Shown here one piece after another: positions 10,653 through 22,744 of a DNA stretch of 64,000 nt (its first letter is position 1; each line of letters begins with the position of its first letter). Origin of the DNA: Candidatus Gillettellia adelgis (GTDB lineage Bacteria; Pseudomonadota; Gammaproteobacteria; Enterobacterales; Enterobacteriaceae); contig CP047043.1 of the NCBI GenBank assembly GCA_020541285.1, forward strand, positions 868,001-932,000, given 5' to 3'. A program made the translations under genes and the position numbers. Under the pieces are notes generated by a model. It searched no databases. It was not told the DNA's origin and saw only the letters and a program-made list of their open reading frames with translations.

Positions 10653-12120
10653 AGTACTCCTCCGCTTTTTTCTGCGGTTTGAGCTGAAAATCAGCTAATT
10701 TTCGAGCGATTTTACCTATGTTACCAGCACCTTGTACTAGCACCAAATCATCAGCCTGTAAAAGTTGCGCTAAGATTTCTGGTACGTTATTAACATTAGA
10801 CACTAAAATTGGATCCAGCTTGCTTCGTCTTCGAATGGTACGACATAATGCGCGACTATCTGCACCGGGAATCGGTGTTTCACCCGCACCGTATACCTCA
10901 AGCATTAATAACACATCTACCTGCGATAATACATTAGCAAAATCATCATATAAATCACGAGTGCGTGTATAACGATGAGGCTGAAAGATCATTACTAAGC
11001 GCTTATTTGCCCAACCACTGCGTACTGCTTTCAATGTGGCATCCACTTCAGTAGGATGATGTCCATAATCATCTACTAATATTGTACTACCTATTTTCCC
11101 ATTCACTGAAGCTAAAGAGAATTCACCAAGGAACTCAAAGCGGCGATCCGTACCCTGAAAACATGTTAACGCATGTACGATATCTTTATCGCAAATTCCT
11201 TCTTCAGTCGCCACTGCCACTGCTGCTGCTGCATTGAGCGCATTATGACGACCCGGTGCATTTAAGGTTACATTTATTATTGGATTACCCTGTCTTCTTA
11301 AAGTGAAGTACCCTTTTTCCCCTAGCTGGTGATATTTTTCGATAAGAACGTCAGCATGCTCACTAAAACCATAAGTAGTGATGTGGCGCTCTACACACGG
11401 TAATAACTCCTGTATAACGGGATCATCAATACACAGCACTGCAAGGCCGTAAAACGGCAGATTATGCAAAAAACTAATAAAAGTCTGTTTCAAGTTTTCA
11501 AAATTACCTTGATAAGTCTCCATATGTTCAGGTTCAATATTAGTGATAATGGCTACGATCGGCTGCAAATATAAGAAAGATGCATCACTTTCATCTGCTT
11601 CTGCAATTAGATAACGACTAGAACCTAAATGCGCATGGGTTCCTGCCGCCTTTAGTAAACCACCATTAATAAATGTCGGGTCCAAACCAGCTTCGGCATA
11701 AATACTTGATATCATTGCCGTTGTGGTTGTCTTGCCGTGCGTACCAGCAATAGCAATACCATAACGAAACCGCATTAATTCAGCCAGCATCTCAGCGCGG
11801 CGGATCACTGGGATATGTGCTGCGCGGGCGGCCACGATCTCCGGATTATTGTCAGAGATAGCACTAGATACTACCACTACACTCGCATTTAAGATATTTT
11901 CCTTACGGTGATTAAAATAAATTGTTGCACCGAGTATGCTTAAATGATAGGTTACCGAATTCGCTATCAAGTCAGAACCACTGATTTTATAACCTTCGTG
12001 AACTAACACTTCGGCAATACCTCCCATACCAGCTCCACCAATTCCAATAAAATGGATGTGTCTTATTCGCCGCATCTCAGGTACTATAGTGCGTAATTTT
12101 GCTAATTGCTGTATATTCAT
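10645..12120 (-). CDS. murC: UDP-N-acetylmuramate--L-alanine ligase
   Basis: MurC adds L-Ala to UDP-MurNAc, the first step of the stem peptide. The ATG at 12120 ([18 protein letters not shown]) gives 491 residues, identical to E. coli; a GTG one codon earlier is less likely. The nucleotide-binding motif [12 protein letters not shown], the EADESD and [15 protein letters not shown] segments and [10 protein letters not shown] are intact. A 77-base spacer separates it from murG upstream and its 3' end overlaps ddlB. Confidence 0.98.
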   Translation of the reverse strand: MNIQQLAKLRTIVPEMRRIRHIHFIGIGGAGMGGIAEVLVHEGYKISGSDLIANSVTYHLSILGATIYFNHRKENILNASVVVVSSAISDNNPEIVAARAAHIPVIRRAEMLAELMRFRYGIAIAGTHGKTTTTAMISSIYAEAGLDPTFINGGLLKAAGTHAHLGSSRYLIAEADESDASFLYLQPIVAIITNIEPEHMETYQGNFENLKQTFISFLHNLPFYGLAVLCIDDPVIQELLPCVERHITTYGFSEHADVLIEKYHQLGEKGYFTLRRQGNPIINVTLNAPGRHNALNAAAAVAVATEEGICDKDIVHALTCFQGTDRRFEFLGEFSLASVNGKIGSTILVDDYGHHPTEVDATLKAVRSGWANKRLVMIFQPHRYTRTRDLYDDFANVLSQVDVLLMLEVYGAGETPIPGADSRALCRTIRRRSKLDPILVSNVNNVPEILAQLLQADDLVLVQGAGNIGKIARKLADFQLKPQKKAEEYCV

Positions 12121-12200
12121 CACCTTTTATCATCCAAACAGGACTTATCAAGTATTGCGGTCTTTATAATGTAAATTAATATGCTACACACCCCTAATAG

Positions 12201-13265
12201 TTATTGAGCTAAGCGTATTAATTCTTTTGCTATACGCTCAGTAGAATCAAGAATAGCTACTGTACGTGCTTTTTCGGCCATTGCTAATAACATAGGGCGA
12301 TTCCAAGTCGTTAATAAATTGCATACTGTGTCAGCATTGAACTGCGGTTGTTCAAGAATCTTGGCAGCACCCGCTTCTTCCAGTGGTCTAGCGTTCAAGT
12401 ACTGCTGACGGTCTTTGTGCGGAAACGGCACAAAAATCGCTGGTAAACCTACGGCAGCAACTTCACTTACAGTGAGTCCACCGGCACGACATATTACTAC
12501 GTCAGCCCAAGAATAAGCCGCAGACATGTCGTCAATAAATTCGGTTACTATATATTGTGTCTGCTGTAGCCCCTCATAATCACAAAGAACCTTATCCATA
12601 GCTCCTTTTCCTACCTGATGCCAAAGCGTTATTTTATCGCTTAAGCGTGCAGCAATTTTAGGAACAATCTGATTAAGCACTTGCGCTCCCTGACTTCCAC
12701 CAGTTACTAATACTCGGATAAGACCGACGCGACCGCGTAGACGTTTAACGGGCGTCGGAAGAGTTAGTATATCCTTGCGTAATGGATTGCCTACTACTGT
12801 AGCATTTACAAATGCACCCGGGAAAGCCTGTAGAACTATTTTAGCAATATGCATTAGCCAACGATTTGTCAGACCGGCAATACCGTTCTGCTCATGTAAT
12901 AACACTGGAATACCGCAAAACCACGCAGATAAACTACCAGGCCCTGCAACATACCCCCCCATTCCAAGTGCTACATCTGGCTGAAAGCGACGCATGATGA
13001 GTATCGATTGCCAAACCGCCTGCCAGATACGTAACAATGCAATTACTTGAGATCTTACTCCTTTTCCACGAAGACTATCAACACGAATAAAATCAATTTT
13101 AATGCCGTTCTTCGGTACTAAATCTGCTTCAATTCGATCTGCTGTTCCAAGCCAACGTACCTGCCATCCACGTGAAATCAAGTAATGTGCAATCTCCAGC
13201 CCCGGAAACACATGCCCACCGGTACCGCCTGCTATCACTATTAAGCGTTTAGGTCTCCTACTCAT
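12201..13265 (-). CDS. murG: Lipid II-forming N-acetylglucosaminyltransferase
   Basis: MurG transfers GlcNAc from UDP-GlcNAc to lipid I at the inner face of the cytoplasmic membrane. 354 residues (E. coli 355). The glycine-rich loops [12 protein letters not shown] and [25 protein letters not shown] and the donor-site [11 protein letters not shown] are present. The second-domain motif reads [10 protein letters not shown] where E. coli has CRSGALTVSE, a mild change. The start ATG overlaps the ftsW stop by 4 bases (ATGA), a sign of coupled translation. Confidence 0.98.
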   Translation of the reverse strand: MSRRPKRLIVIAGGTGGHVFPGLEIAHYLISRGWQVRWLGTADRIEADLVPKNGIKIDFIRVDSLRGKGVRSQVIALLRIWQAVWQSILIMRRFQPDVALGMGGYVAGPGSLSAWFCGIPVLLHEQNGIAGLTNRWLMHIAKIVLQAFPGAFVNATVVGNPLRKDILTLPTPVKRLRGRVGLIRVLVTGGSQGAQVLNQIVPKIAARLSDKITLWHQVGKGAMDKVLCDYEGLQQTQYIVTEFIDDMSAAYSWADVVICRAGGLTVSEVAAVGLPAIFVPFPHKDRQQYLNARPLEEAGAAKILEQPQFNADTVCNLLTTWNRPMLLAMAEKARTVAILDSTERIAKELIRLAQ

Positions 13266-14464
13266 TGTGACCTCTTAAGAAAAGCTTGAACTGTAGCCAG
13301 CCGTGTTTCATGATCAATACGTAATAATAATACAATTGCTGTCGACATAACGATTAGACTCGAACCACCATAACTAATCAATGGTAATGTTAAACCCTTA
13401 GTCGGTAATAAACCAGCCGCCGCACCAACGTTAACCAGTGCTTGCAAGCTAAACCACACGCCAATAGAGCAGGCTAAAAATCCGGAAAACTGTTGATCGC
13501 TTGTCAATGCTCGACGACCAATTAACATCGCGCGAAAAGCCACTAAAAAAACCATTAGTAAACTGCAACATACACCAATATAACCTAGTTCTTCACCTAA
13601 AATCGAGAAGATAAAATCAGTATGCGCCTCTGGCAAATACTCTAACTTCTGTACTGAGTTTCCCAACCCTTGCCCCCATAACTCACCGCGCCCAAAAGCC
13701 ATTAACGATTGAGTAAGCTGATAACCGCTACCAAACTGATCAGACCAAGGATTCCAAAATGATGTCATGCGGCGCATACGGTAAGGTACGGAAATAATCA
13801 GTAAAACTACAGTGAATATGCCAGAGCCAATAATCGTTATAAACTGCCATATTTTCGCTCCTGCTAAGAACAGTGTAGCCATAGTAATAACAAAAAGTAT
13901 TACTACATCTCCAAAATCTGGCTGTGCCAGCAACAACACCGCTAACACTACCATTACACTCATCGGCTTACAAAATCCCCAAAAATTGTTACGTACTTCT
14001 TCAACCTTACGGACTAAATAGCTAGCTAAATAGCACAACAGTGACAGTTTGGATAATTCAGAGGGCTGAACGTGTAATGGACCTAGCGCAATCCAGCGTA
14101 ATGCTCCATTTACCGAGTTTCCAACTACTAAAACAATTAGTAGCATTACTATTGATATTAACAACATTATACCACTGTAACGCTGCCAAATATCCATCGG
14201 TATACGTAAGGTGATCATGGATAAACTAAAAGCTAAAACAAGATAAAGCGCGTCGCGCTTAGCAAAAAGAAAAGGATCATCTGCCAAGCGCTGACCAATG
14301 GGTATAGAAGCGGATGTTACCATCACGAAGCCGATAATCGCTAAACCAAATGTTAACCAAAGTAACGTGCGATCATACATAATCGCGGCAGAATCGCCAG
14401 GTAATACAGTTACCCAGCTTTTTCTTACTTTTCTCAGAGAGAAGCTAAGTGAGCGCCGATTCAT
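13262..14464 (-). CDS. ftsW: SEDS-family septal peptidoglycan polymerase
   Basis: FtsW polymerises glycan strands from lipid II together with FtsI. 400 residues (E. coli 414; the cytoplasmic N-terminus is shorter), with about ten hydrophobic segments from [18 protein letters not shown] on. The loop bearing the catalytic Asp, [18 protein letters not shown], and the end segment [15 protein letters not shown] are intact. One oddity: the conserved QPDLGT motif reads QPDFGD, placing an acidic residue in a membrane segment. 4-base overlaps with murD and murG show tight packing. Functional assignment is secure. Confidence 0.97.
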   Translation of the reverse strand: MNRRSLSFSLRKVRKSWVTVLPGDSAAIMYDRTLLWLTFGLAIIGFVMVTSASIPIGQRLADDPFLFAKRDALYLVLAFSLSMITLRIPMDIWQRYSGIMLLISIVMLLIVLVVGNSVNGALRWIALGPLHVQPSELSKLSLLCYLASYLVRKVEEVRNNFWGFCKPMSVMVVLAVLLLAQPDFGDVVILFVITMATLFLAGAKIWQFITIIGSGIFTVVLLIISVPYRMRRMTSFWNPWSDQFGSGYQLTQSLMAFGRGELWGQGLGNSVQKLEYLPEAHTDFIFSILGEELGYIGVCCSLLMVFLVAFRAMLIGRRALTSDQQFSGFLACSIGVWFSLQALVNVGAAAGLLPTKGLTLPLISYGGSSLIVMSTAIVLLLRIDHETRLATVQAFLKRSQ

Positions 14465-15780
14465 TCGCTTAGCTCTTGAGCTAAGCGAGAAAAGCTATCA
14501 CCACGCATTTCAAAATTATGGAACTGATCAAGACTCGCGCAAGCCGGAGATAATAACACCACATCATCAGGCTGTACCTGACAAGCGATAATACGCATTG
14601 CCTGTTCTAAAGTTTCAGTTAAAGTAGCGACTGATGGCCGCAATTTCACCAATTGTGCACCATCGCGACCAAAACAGTACAAACGTATATTATCTCCCTG
14701 CACATAGGGCAGCAATGGAGAAAAATCTGCAGATTTACCATCACCGCCAAGCAGAAGATGCAATATACCTTTTATTTTTAGATTACTGAGTGCTGCTTTT
14801 GTGCTACCAACATTTGTGGATTTAGAATCATTAATCCAGCGTACGCCATTAAATTCATATACCAACTGAAATCGGTGTGGTAAGCAAGTAAACGTGGTTA
14901 GTGTTTTTAAGCTAAAAGCACGTGGAATATTAATAGAATCAGCTAGAGCGAGTGCTGCCAAGGCGTTAATATAGTTATGACGACCAGTCAGCTTCATCTC
15001 GCGGGTGTGCAGAACTATCTCGCCATATACACACAAGTAGGTTTCACCCTGTTGGAAGATTAAGTGATAGTCGCCTTGGTATGCACCAAAGCTAACGCAT
15101 CGTGCGTTAGTACCATCTATTGGTAAAGTCAAAGGATCGTCGGTATTTACTACACAAATAGACGCGTTTTTGTAAATACGCAATTTAGCTAAACGATATT
15201 GCTGAAAACCACGTGGGTAGCGTATAATGTGATCTTCAGAGAGGTTTAAAATAGTTGCTGACGCTGCACGTAAGCTATAAATTGTTTCAAGCTGAAAGCT
15301 TGATAGCTCCAGTATATACAGTTTGTACTGCTGCTTTAGTAAGTGCAAGGCTGGTAGACCAATATTACCACCTATACCTACTACTAAGCCAGCGGATTTT
15401 GCCATCTCACCCACTAAGGCAGTGACAGTGCTTTTACCATTTGAACCAGTAATCGCCACGATAGGTGCTTGCGCTTCGTGACAGAATAGCTCAATATCTC
15501 CGACGATTTCCACTCCGGCTTTCGCAGCGGTACGTAATTCTGGACTCGAAAGTGCTATACCTGGGCTAATAACAATTAAATCAGCTGACAATAGCCAGTC
15601 CTGGTGCAAACTACCTAAGTGGCGTTTTAAGCTTCTTGGTAAATTCTCTAGCCCGGGTGGTGCAATCCGTGTATCCATAACAGATGGCACAATTCCATGC
15701 GCCATAAAGAAATCAATACAGGCTAGTCCTGTGATCCCTAACCCAATAATAATAATCTTTTTACCCTGATAATCCCGCAT
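14461..15780 (-). CDS. murD: UDP-N-acetylmuramoyl-L-alanine--D-glutamate ligase
   Basis: MurD adds D-Glu to UDP-MurNAc-L-Ala. The ATG at 15780 ([15 protein letters not shown]) gives 439 residues (E. coli 438) and lies 2 bases after the mraY stop; a longer in-frame start at 15840 would add 20 residues from within mraY. The ATP-binding loop [26 protein letters not shown] and the C-terminal [15 protein letters not shown] and [10 protein letters not shown] motifs are intact. Confidence 0.98.
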   Translation of the reverse strand: MRDYQGKKIIIIGLGITGLACIDFFMAHGIVPSVMDTRIAPPGLENLPRSLKRHLGSLHQDWLLSADLIVISPGIALSSPELRTAAKAGVEIVGDIELFCHEAQAPIVAITGSNGKSTVTALVGEMAKSAGLVVGIGGNIGLPALHLLKQQYKLYILELSSFQLETIYSLRAASATILNLSEDHIIRYPRGFQQYRLAKLRIYKNASICVVNTDDPLTLPIDGTNARCVSFGAYQGDYHLIFQQGETYLCVYGEIVLHTREMKLTGRHNYINALAALALADSINIPRAFSLKTLTTFTCLPHRFQLVYEFNGVRWINDSKSTNVGSTKAALSNLKIKGILHLLLGGDGKSADFSPLLPYVQGDNIRLYCFGRDGAQLVKLRPSVATLTETLEQAMRIIACQVQPDDVVLLSPACASLDQFHNFEMRGDSFSRLAQELSE

Positions 15781-15782
15781 GA

Positions 15783-16865
15783 TTACCGTACCTTTAACGT
15801 CGCCAGACCGATCAACACCAGAATCAGAGAAATAATCCAAAAACGTACAATTATTCGCGGTTCTGGCAAACCTTTTAATTCATAGTGATGATGAATCGGT
15901 GCCATGCGGAAAACACGTTGTCTACGCAACTTATACGATCCTACTTGTAAAATAACCGAGAGCGTCTCAAAGACAAATACACCACCCATAATTAATAATA
16001 AAAACTCCTGACGCAACAACACTGCGGTAGTGCCTAATGCCCCACCTAATGCTAACGAGCCAATATCACCCATAAACACTTGTGCAGGATAAGTATTAAA
16101 CCATAGGAAGCCAAGACCAGCACCAACAATCGCAGTACAGACAATTACTAATTCACCTGCGTAACGCAAATACGGAATATGTAAATAGTTAGCAAAGTGC
16201 ATATTACTTGTTGCCCAGGCTATCAATGCAAATGCAGCGGATAAAAATACTACGGGCATAATCGCTAACCCATCAAGCCCATCCGTTAAGTTGACTGCGT
16301 TACTCGTTCCCACGATTACAACATAAGCTAGCAATATATATAACAGACCGAGCTGTGGTATAATGTCTTTAAAGAACGGCACTACTAGTGCAGTAGCTAC
16401 TGTACCGTTACCTATAGTATACATTGTGAAAGCGACGATCAGTGCTATTATTGACTGCCATAAGTACTTCCAAAAAGCAACTAATCCTTTAACGTCTTTA
16501 CGTACTACCTTGCGATAATCATCAATAAAGCCAACAAGGCCATAACTCACAAGCACTAAAAGCACAAACCATATATACGGATTAGATGGGTGAGCCCACA
16601 TTAATACCGAAATAATAATGGAACTTAGAATGATAAGACCACCCATAGTTGGGGTATCGCACTTGCTAAAATGCGATACCGGGCCATCCTTGCGTACTAC
16701 CTGGCTACAGGATATTTCCTCAAGGTAACGAATTATAATAGGCCCCATCCATAGAGAAAGGAACAACGCAGTCAATAAGCTCACAATAGCCCTAAACGTT
16801 AGGTAGGAAAAGACGTTTAGGGCTGAATAATATTTAACTAAATACTCACTTAGGCAAACTAGCAT
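15783..16865 (-). CDS. mraY: Phospho-N-acetylmuramoyl-pentapeptide transferase
   Basis: MraY moves phospho-MurNAc-pentapeptide to undecaprenyl phosphate, making lipid I. 360 residues, as in E. coli, with about ten membrane helices. The catalytic Asp pair in [12 protein letters not shown], the [14 protein letters not shown] loop and [12 protein letters not shown] are all present. It begins 7 bases inside the end of murF. Very well conserved, so it is under strong selection. Confidence 0.99.
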   Translation of the reverse strand: MLVCLSEYLVKYYSALNVFSYLTFRAIVSLLTALFLSLWMGPIIIRYLEEISCSQVVRKDGPVSHFSKCDTPTMGGLIILSSIIISVLMWAHPSNPYIWFVLLVLVSYGLVGFIDDYRKVVRKDVKGLVAFWKYLWQSIIALIVAFTMYTIGNGTVATALVVPFFKDIIPQLGLLYILLAYVVIVGTSNAVNLTDGLDGLAIMPVVFLSAAFALIAWATSNMHFANYLHIPYLRYAGELVIVCTAIVGAGLGFLWFNTYPAQVFMGDIGSLALGGALGTTAVLLRQEFLLLIMGGVFVFETLSVILQVGSYKLRRQRVFRMAPIHHHYELKGLPEPRIIVRFWIISLILVLIGLATLKVR

Positions 16866-18211
16866 AGTGTATTTTCCTGTAATGCACAGACTATCTGATT
16901 CATTGCGGCACTACGTGAACCTTTTATTAATATAGTAATCAGATTATGTAGAGACAGTAATTCTTTCACTCGCGCAATTACGCCTTCTTTATCTTTATAA
17001 TGTTCACCGTTGTTCGACGCCACACTTAACACTTGACTTAAAACACCAATACTGATTACTTTGTCGATACCAGCTAGACGAGCAACTTCACCAACTTTAC
17101 GATGGTATTTTTTTGCCTCTACGCCTAACTCAGCCATATCACCTACTACCATTACACGATAACCTGGCATCTCTGCTAAAACTTGTATAGCAGTAGTCAT
17201 TGACCCAACATTAGCGTTGTAACTATCATCCAAAAGAAGCTTATTCTTTGCCAAAACAATCGGGAATATACGCCCCGGTAATGCCTGTAACTGTTGCAAC
17301 CCCTGACATACCGACTGTAGTGAAGCACCCACAGACATTGCCAGAGCTGCTGCTGCTAAAGCATTAGCTACATTATGACGACCTGGCACAGGCAACGTAA
17401 TCTTCGCGCACCCAAATGGGCTATGTAACTGTAATTGCACACTATTACTATGACTCTGCACCTCGCTAGCAAAAAACTCTACCCCTCCTGTAGCTTTCTC
17501 AGAGAAGCGCCATACAGTTTTTCCGTGCAGCGCATTTTTCCAATGAGATAAATCGTTATTTTCAGCGTTAATGATTGCTATTCCATCAGCTGGAAGACTC
17601 ATAAAAATTTCACCTTTTGCTTTTGCAACCCCTGATAATGAACCAAAACCTTCTAGATGGGCGGCTGCTAAGTTGTTGATGAGAGCAGCCTGAGGACATG
17701 TTAATTTGCTGGTATAAGCAATTTCGCCAATATGATTAGCGCCCAGTTCAATCACCGCAAACTCATGTTGTGGTTGAAGCCGCAACAACGTCAATGGCAC
17801 ACCAATTTCATTGTTAAGGTTACCTGTGGTATAAAGCACTTTACCGCACTTACTGAGAATCATAGCAGTCATTTCTTTTACTGATGTCTTTCCAGAAGAA
17901 CCAGTTAGTGCTACGATACGTGCCGGTACCTGCTGACGAACCCAAGCAGCAAGTTTACCTAATGCCAATTGTGTATCTGGCACAATTAACTGCGGTACAT
18001 CCAGCGCTAAACGCTGACTCACGAGAAGCGCACTTGCACGTGAGGCACAAGCAAAATTATGCGCATCAAAACGCTTACCTTGTAACGCAACAAATAAGCA
18101 ATCGGCAGATACCTTACGTGTATCTGTTGTTACCTCACTGATGTATTGATTAACACCAATTAACTCAGCACTTAATATATTAGCTAGTTCTCGGAGGGAG
18201 ACAGGAATCAT
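16859..18211 (-). CDS. murF: UDP-MurNAc-tripeptide--D-alanyl-D-alanine ligase
   Basis: MurF adds D-Ala-D-Ala to complete the pentapeptide. 450 residues (E. coli 452). ATP loop [14 protein letters not shown], the [14 protein letters not shown] segment, [13 protein letters not shown] and [13 protein letters not shown] are present. Its ATG overlaps the murE stop by 4 bases and its end overlaps mraY. Confidence 0.98.
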   Translation of the reverse strand: MIPVSLRELANILSAELIGVNQYISEVTTDTRKVSADCLFVALQGKRFDAHNFACASRASALLVSQRLALDVPQLIVPDTQLALGKLAAWVRQQVPARIVALTGSSGKTSVKEMTAMILSKCGKVLYTTGNLNNEIGVPLTLLRLQPQHEFAVIELGANHIGEIAYTSKLTCPQAALINNLAAAHLEGFGSLSGVAKAKGEIFMSLPADGIAIINAENNDLSHWKNALHGKTVWRFSEKATGGVEFFASEVQSHSNSVQLQLHSPFGCAKITLPVPGRHNVANALAAAALAMSVGASLQSVCQGLQQLQALPGRIFPIVLAKNKLLLDDSYNANVGSMTTAIQVLAEMPGYRVMVVGDMAELGVEAKKYHRKVGEVARLAGIDKVISIGVLSQVLSVASNNGEHYKDKEGVIARVKELLSLHNLITILIKGSRSAAMNQIVCALQENTLC

Positions 18212-19695
18212 AATATTATCCCCAATAATCGAGCAACGGTAACACGGTCAGAGTAGTTAAAAATGCGGTTACCTACCACTTGATAATTTTCGTGGCCTTT
18301 ACCTGCTATCAAGACGATATCTTTTTCGTTTGCTTGTATAATAGCATGACTCACTGCTTTAGTACGATTAGGGATAATTAGAACATGCTGAGTATCCAGA
18401 AATCCAGTAAGTATCTCGTTAATAATTACTTTTGATTCTTCAGTACGTGGATTGTCATCAGTAATCACAATTCTATCGGCGAACTTCTCTACGATACTAC
18501 CCATTAATGGCCTTTTTTCTTTATCACGATCACCACCGCAACCAAAAACACACCATAAACGTCCTTGACAGTATAATCTACTTGCTTCTAGCGCTTTTTG
18601 TATCGCATCGGGCGTATGAGCATAATCTACAATTACCATTGTTTTTCCTGATACATGAAATACTTCCATCCTTCCGCATACTGGTTTCAAGTAACTAGAA
18701 GTATTTACTAACTCGTTTAACGGATAGCCTAGTGCCAAAAGCGTTGCTAACGCTAACAACACATTATTGAGATTAAAAGCTCCTTTTAGATGAGTTGTAA
18801 TCTCTCCGTTACCCCACGTAGATCTGAAGGAAAGGGTAGTACTATTCTTATAATAGCTAATTGCAGTGGTTTTTAACCATTGACTATGATGACTTAGTAG
18901 TAAGTCATCTCGCATAGTCACGGCGACTGCATCCGGTAATTTACATAACCAATCATAGCCGATGTGGTCATCAGCATTAATAATCATCTGACCTACATTA
19001 TGCTCAGAAAACAATGCCCATTTAGCCAATTCGTAATTAATCATGTCGCCGTGATAATCCAGATGATCGCGGCTTAAGTTAGTAAAGACCGCAGCGGAAA
19101 ACGGCAGTGCCGAAACTCGGTGTTGTACTAAACCGTGTGAAGAAACCTCCATAGCAACAAAGGTTGCCCCTTGTTCAGCAAGATTATTTAATTTACATTG
19201 GAGCCTCACTGCTGAGCCCGTCGTATTCTCCACTGCACACAAATCGTTTAGTAAACCATCACCCATAGTACCCATAACCGCACTAGTTTCGCCGAGAAGT
19301 TGGCTCCATTGAGCTAATAATTGTGTAATCGTAGTTTTTCCGTTAGTGCCAGTGACACCCACTAAACATAGACGCTCAGCAGGATGCTGGTAAAAACGAC
19401 CAGCCAAGGCGGAAAGACGTTGATTTAATTGACTTAAATAAATAATCGGAACGCCGTGAATGTGAACAATATCAGCGTTTTTGGCTTGGCCATCAGCCTC
19501 TGCAATCACTGCAGTGACACCTTGGCTAATAGCCTGTAAAATATAGCGGCGTCCATCTACATGATGGCCAACAACAGCGATGAATAAGTCTCCAATCGTT
19601 GCAACACGACTATCTAAAGTGATTCCCTGTAGCTCGCATATAGGTGTCATTGGTACCCACGGGGCGAGTAAATCGCGAAAATTACGATTTTCCAC
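18208..19695 (-). CDS. murE: UDP-MurNAc-dipeptide--meso-diaminopimelate ligase
   Basis: MurE adds meso-diaminopimelate as third residue of the stem. It starts at a GTG (19695), as the E. coli gene does, giving 495 residues (same as E. coli). ATP loop [26 protein letters not shown], and the DAP-specificity motif DDNPRTEE (DNPR) show the substrate is DAP, not lysine. The start lies 14 bases inside ftsI. The host or partner must supply DAP, or the cell still makes it; the window does not tell. Confidence 0.98.
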   Translation of the reverse strand: MENRNFRDLLAPWVPMTPICELQGITLDSRVATIGDLFIAVVGHHVDGRRYILQAISQGVTAVIAEADGQAKNADIVHIHGVPIIYLSQLNQRLSALAGRFYQHPAERLCLVGVTGTNGKTTITQLLAQWSQLLGETSAVMGTMGDGLLNDLCAVENTTGSAVRLQCKLNNLAEQGATFVAMEVSSHGLVQHRVSALPFSAAVFTNLSRDHLDYHGDMINYELAKWALFSEHNVGQMIINADDHIGYDWLCKLPDAVAVTMRDDLLLSHHSQWLKTTAISYYKNSTTLSFRSTWGNGEITTHLKGAFNLNNVLLALATLLALGYPLNELVNTSSYLKPVCGRMEVFHVSGKTMVIVDYAHTPDAIQKALEASRLYCQGRLWCVFGCGGDRDKEKRPLMGSIVEKFADRIVITDDNPRTEESKVIINEILTGFLDTQHVLIIPNRTKAVSHAIIQANEKDIVLIAGKGHENYQVVGNRIFNYSDRVTVARLLGIIL

Positions 19696-21445
19696 CTATA
19701 CCTTCTGTTTCATTTATAACAAATTTATTTTTATAGTTACTGGGTAATGCATCTGGCTGAATATTCATAGTACGCAATACACCGCCCATAATAGTACCAA
19801 ATACCGGTGCAGAAATTACTCCTCCATAATACTTACCACCCTGCGGGTCATTAATAACCACAACTAAGGCAAAACGCGGATGACTGGCTGGAGCTATACC
19901 AGCGGTATAGGCGATATAGCGGCTAATGTATTTACCATCTTGACCAACTTTTTTTGCAGTGCCGGTTTTAATAGCAATACGATATCCCTTAATAGCGGCT
20001 CTTTCCCCACTACCACCAGGCAGTGCCACACTTTCCATCATATGAATGACGGTACGGACTAAGGATTCAGGAAAGACACGTTCACCAATAACTGGGCGAT
20101 TAACCTTAATAATTGATAATGGACGATACATACCTAAACCGCCGATCGTTGCATAAACGCGTGCTAACTGTAAAGGTGTTACCATCAATCCATAGCCAAA
20201 AGAGAAGGTCGCTCTCTCTATATCAGACCACCGTTGTTTTGTTGGGAATATACCGCTACTTTCTCCCGATAATCCTAAATTGGTAGATTTTCCTAGCCCA
20301 AATCGGGAATAAGTCTCTACTAATGCTGAGGACGGCATTGCTAATGCCAGCCTAGAGACACCAACGTTGCTTGACCTCTTTAATATTTCAGCTACCGAAA
20401 GTTCCGTAGAACGTACTACGTCTTTAATGCTATAACCTTGAATATAGTAAGGCGTTGTATTTAATAAGCTATTTTCTTTCACTATACCGTGTTGCAAAGC
20501 AGTCATCAGTACCATTGGCTTGACGGTAGAACCAGGCTCGAATACATCAGCAATAGCATAGTTACGCATAGTGTTTTGCGGCATATCACTCTTATTATTT
20601 GGATTGTAAGATGGGCTATTCGCCATCGCTAGTACTTCTCCGGTGTTTATATCAATTAGCACTGCAGTACCAGATTTCGCTTTATTAAAGATTACGGCAT
20701 CATTTAGTTGACGATATACAAATTCTTGTAATCGCTTATCGATGCTTAACATAAGGTTATGCGCCTCCTGGCTATCTATTGAAGATACATCTTCAATCAC
20801 TCGGCCATCACGATCTTTTCGCACAATTCTTTTACCCGGTTGCCCGGTTAACCACTGGTCAAAACTCTTTTCAATACCCTCGATACCTTGGCCGTCAATA
20901 TTAGTCACACCAATAACATGAGAGATCACCTGACCAGCTGGATAGTAACGCCGCGATTCCTGGCTAATGTAAATACCTGGTAGCTGCAGTTTATGAATAT
21001 AATTACCAATATTCAGATTAACCTGGCGTGCCAAATAGACAAAACGTCCTTTGGGGTGTAGATTAATACGTTTTAAAAGTTTATCGAGCGGTATATTCAG
21101 TGCATTAGACAGAGCCTGCCAGCGACTATCTAAACGAATAAAACCATGTACATATAATGCTTGTGGATCTGCCCAAATGGCGTTAACTGGTACACTTACT
21201 GCTAATGGACGACCAACGCGATCGCTAATGAAACCTCTTGCGCTAGGTAATACTTGCACGCGCAACGAACGTAGATTACTTGCTTTGACTAAACGATCTG
21301 GATTGATGATTTGCAAATAAGCCATGCGCAGCATTAATCCGAGCATCGCTAATAAAATACAGCTATATAACAACACAAAACGCCAATTCACGCAGCTGAT
21401 GTGATATTCTTGATGTTTTAATTTACCGGCGCGTGTAGTTTTCAT
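19682..21445 (-). CDS. ftsI: Septal transpeptidase, penicillin-binding protein 3
   Basis: FtsI crosslinks septal wall in complex with FtsW. 587 residues (E. coli 588). A short cytoplasmic N-terminus is followed by one membrane anchor (about 20-42), the pedestal domain ([15 protein letters not shown]) and a transpeptidase domain with the active-site serine in STVK, then SSN and KTGTAKK. All catalytic motifs are intact. In E. coli it follows ftsL closely; here 110 bases of decayed ftsL tail precede it. GGAAAT lies before the ATG. Confidence 0.98.
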   Translation of the reverse strand: MKTTRAGKLKHQEYHISCVNWRFVLLYSCILLAMLGLMLRMAYLQIINPDRLVKASNLRSLRVQVLPSARGFISDRVGRPLAVSVPVNAIWADPQALYVHGFIRLDSRWQALSNALNIPLDKLLKRINLHPKGRFVYLARQVNLNIGNYIHKLQLPGIYISQESRRYYPAGQVISHVIGVTNIDGQGIEGIEKSFDQWLTGQPGKRIVRKDRDGRVIEDVSSIDSQEAHNLMLSIDKRLQEFVYRQLNDAVIFNKAKSGTAVLIDINTGEVLAMANSPSYNPNNKSDMPQNTMRNYAIADVFEPGSTVKPMVLMTALQHGIVKENSLLNTTPYYIQGYSIKDVVRSTELSVAEILKRSSNVGVSRLALAMPSSALVETYSRFGLGKSTNLGLSGESSGIFPTKQRWSDIERATFSFGYGLMVTPLQLARVYATIGGLGMYRPLSIIKVNRPVIGERVFPESLVRTVIHMMESVALPGGSGERAAIKGYRIAIKTGTAKKVGQDGKYISRYIAYTAGIAPASHPRFALVVVINDPQGGKYYGGVISAPVFGTIMGGVLRTMNIQPDALPSNYKNKFVINETEGIGGKS

Positions 21446-21555
21446 CTATTTCCTTCTCTGCTATTCCGGTATTTAAGTGAATATATTATTGTGCAACAAA
21501 ATATTTTCTGTTAATAGATCAATATATTACATATAAATTTCTTAGTGACAATAAA

Positions 21556-21804
21556 TTAAATTCGTCTTAAATCGCCGAGAGAATTCTCTTCTAAAATTAA
21601 GTTACGCCATTCAATATCTAGCGTGGCCTGCTCTAGAATTAACTGTTCTCGCTCAGCGGTTAGCAAGCGAGTATAATGCACCGTAGTTACTACAAAAACA
21701 GCAGAAACCAGCACAGCAACCAATAATATTAGTGGAACTTTATCGTTACGCAGTAAGTCACTGATGATGGCTCCTACCAAGCCATGACGTTGGTTGCTAA
21801 TCAT
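21556..21804 (-). CDS. ftsL: FtsL, truncated at the C-terminus
   Basis: FtsL is a bitopic division protein forming a coiled coil with FtsB and binding FtsQ. 82 residues against 121 in E. coli. The membrane segment (about 23-43) and coiled coil ([32 protein letters not shown]) are well kept; about 17 residues are missing from the cytoplasmic N-terminus. The frame stops at RRI-TAA. Past the stop, the same frame still reads FIVTKKFICNILIY-stop-QKIF, aligning to the missing E. coli tail RIATEKLQMQHVDPSQENI: a Glu codon has become TAA and the tail is decaying. The lost part is the region near FtsQ, itself a fossil here. The start overlaps the rsmH stop by 4 bases. Whether the 82-residue form works is unknown. 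Confidence 0.85.
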   Translation of the reverse strand: MISNQRHGLVGAIISDLLRNDKVPLILLVAVLVSAVFVVTTVHYTRLLTAEREQLILEQATLDIEWRNLILEENSLGDLRRI

Positions 21805-22742
21805 GAAAGCACCCTCTGTGCAATACGCAATACCGCGCTTCTCGCGCGTGGATTCCTTGCCACTTCAGTAGCTGAAGGCATTATTTTACCCAGACTGTTT
21901 AACAAAACCCCCCCCATTTTTTGCAATTGTTTTTCAGTTAACGGTATACCTGCTGGTACTTGTGCACCACAGCTATAATAACGTATAAAACGTTTCACAA
22001 TACGGTCTTCTAGCGAATGAAAGCTAATAATCGACAAACGACCCTCAGGGGTTAATACTTCTAGTGCACTATTAAGTGCTTGTTCAATTTCCTCTAGTTC
22101 ATTGTTGATATAGATGCGAATCGCTTGGAAGCTACGCGTTGCCTGATGTTTATGTTTCTCGTAATTGGGGGTAGTATGAGCAATGAGGTCAGCTAATTGC
22201 TTAGTATGAGTAATTGGCGTTATACGATTTCTTTTTACAATGGCGCGCGCGATCGCCTTAGCAAAGCGCTCTTCACCAAAGTTTTTTAACACCCAAGCAA
22301 TATCTTGAGCTGTTGCTTTCATCAACCATTGAGCGGCAGATGTCTTAGTATTTGGGTCCATACGCATATCTAGCGGCCCATCACGCATAAAAGAAAAACC
22401 GCGTTTTGCATCATTCAATTGCTGAGAAGAAATACCAAAATCAAAAAGAATACCATCGATTTTTCTTATAAGTTTACGCTCTCGCACATACTCCGACAAA
22501 GCAGAAAATGGGCCTTTGATGATAGTAAAGCGCGAATCATTAATGGATCGCGCCGATATAATCGCCTGCGGATCACGATCAATTGCGAGTAAACGGCCAT
22601 GCCTCCCTAGTAGTGAGAGAATTTTACGAGAATGACCACCATACCCAAAAGTACCGTCAATATATATACCGTTACTATGAATATTAAGACCGTTAACCGC
22701 CTCATCTAATAGTACTGTGATGTGTTCGTAATCTTTTAACAT
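21801..22742 (-). CDS. rsmH: 16S rRNA m4C1402 N4-methyltransferase
   Basis: RsmH (MraW) methylates N4 of C1402 in the ribosomal P-site. The ATG at 22742 ([19 protein letters not shown]) gives 313 residues, the E. coli length; the longer frame to 22787 runs into mraZ fossil sequence. The SAM-binding [32 protein letters not shown] and [16 protein letters not shown] segments are intact. Two bases separate it from the former mraZ stop. Confidence 0.98.
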   Translation of the reverse strand: MLKDYEHITVLLDEAVNGLNIHSNGIYIDGTFGYGGHSRKILSLLGRHGRLLAIDRDPQAIISARSINDSRFTIIKGPFSALSEYVRERKLIRKIDGILFDFGISSQQLNDAKRGFSFMRDGPLDMRMDPNTKTSAAQWLMKATAQDIAWVLKNFGEERFAKAIARAIVKRNRITPITHTKQLADLIAHTTPNYEKHKHQATRSFQAIRIYINNELEEIEQALNSALEVLTPEGRLSIISFHSLEDRIVKRFIRYYSCGAQVPAGIPLTEKQLQKMGGVLLNSLGKIMPSATEVARNPRARSAVLRIAQRVLS

Positions 22743-22744
22743 AC

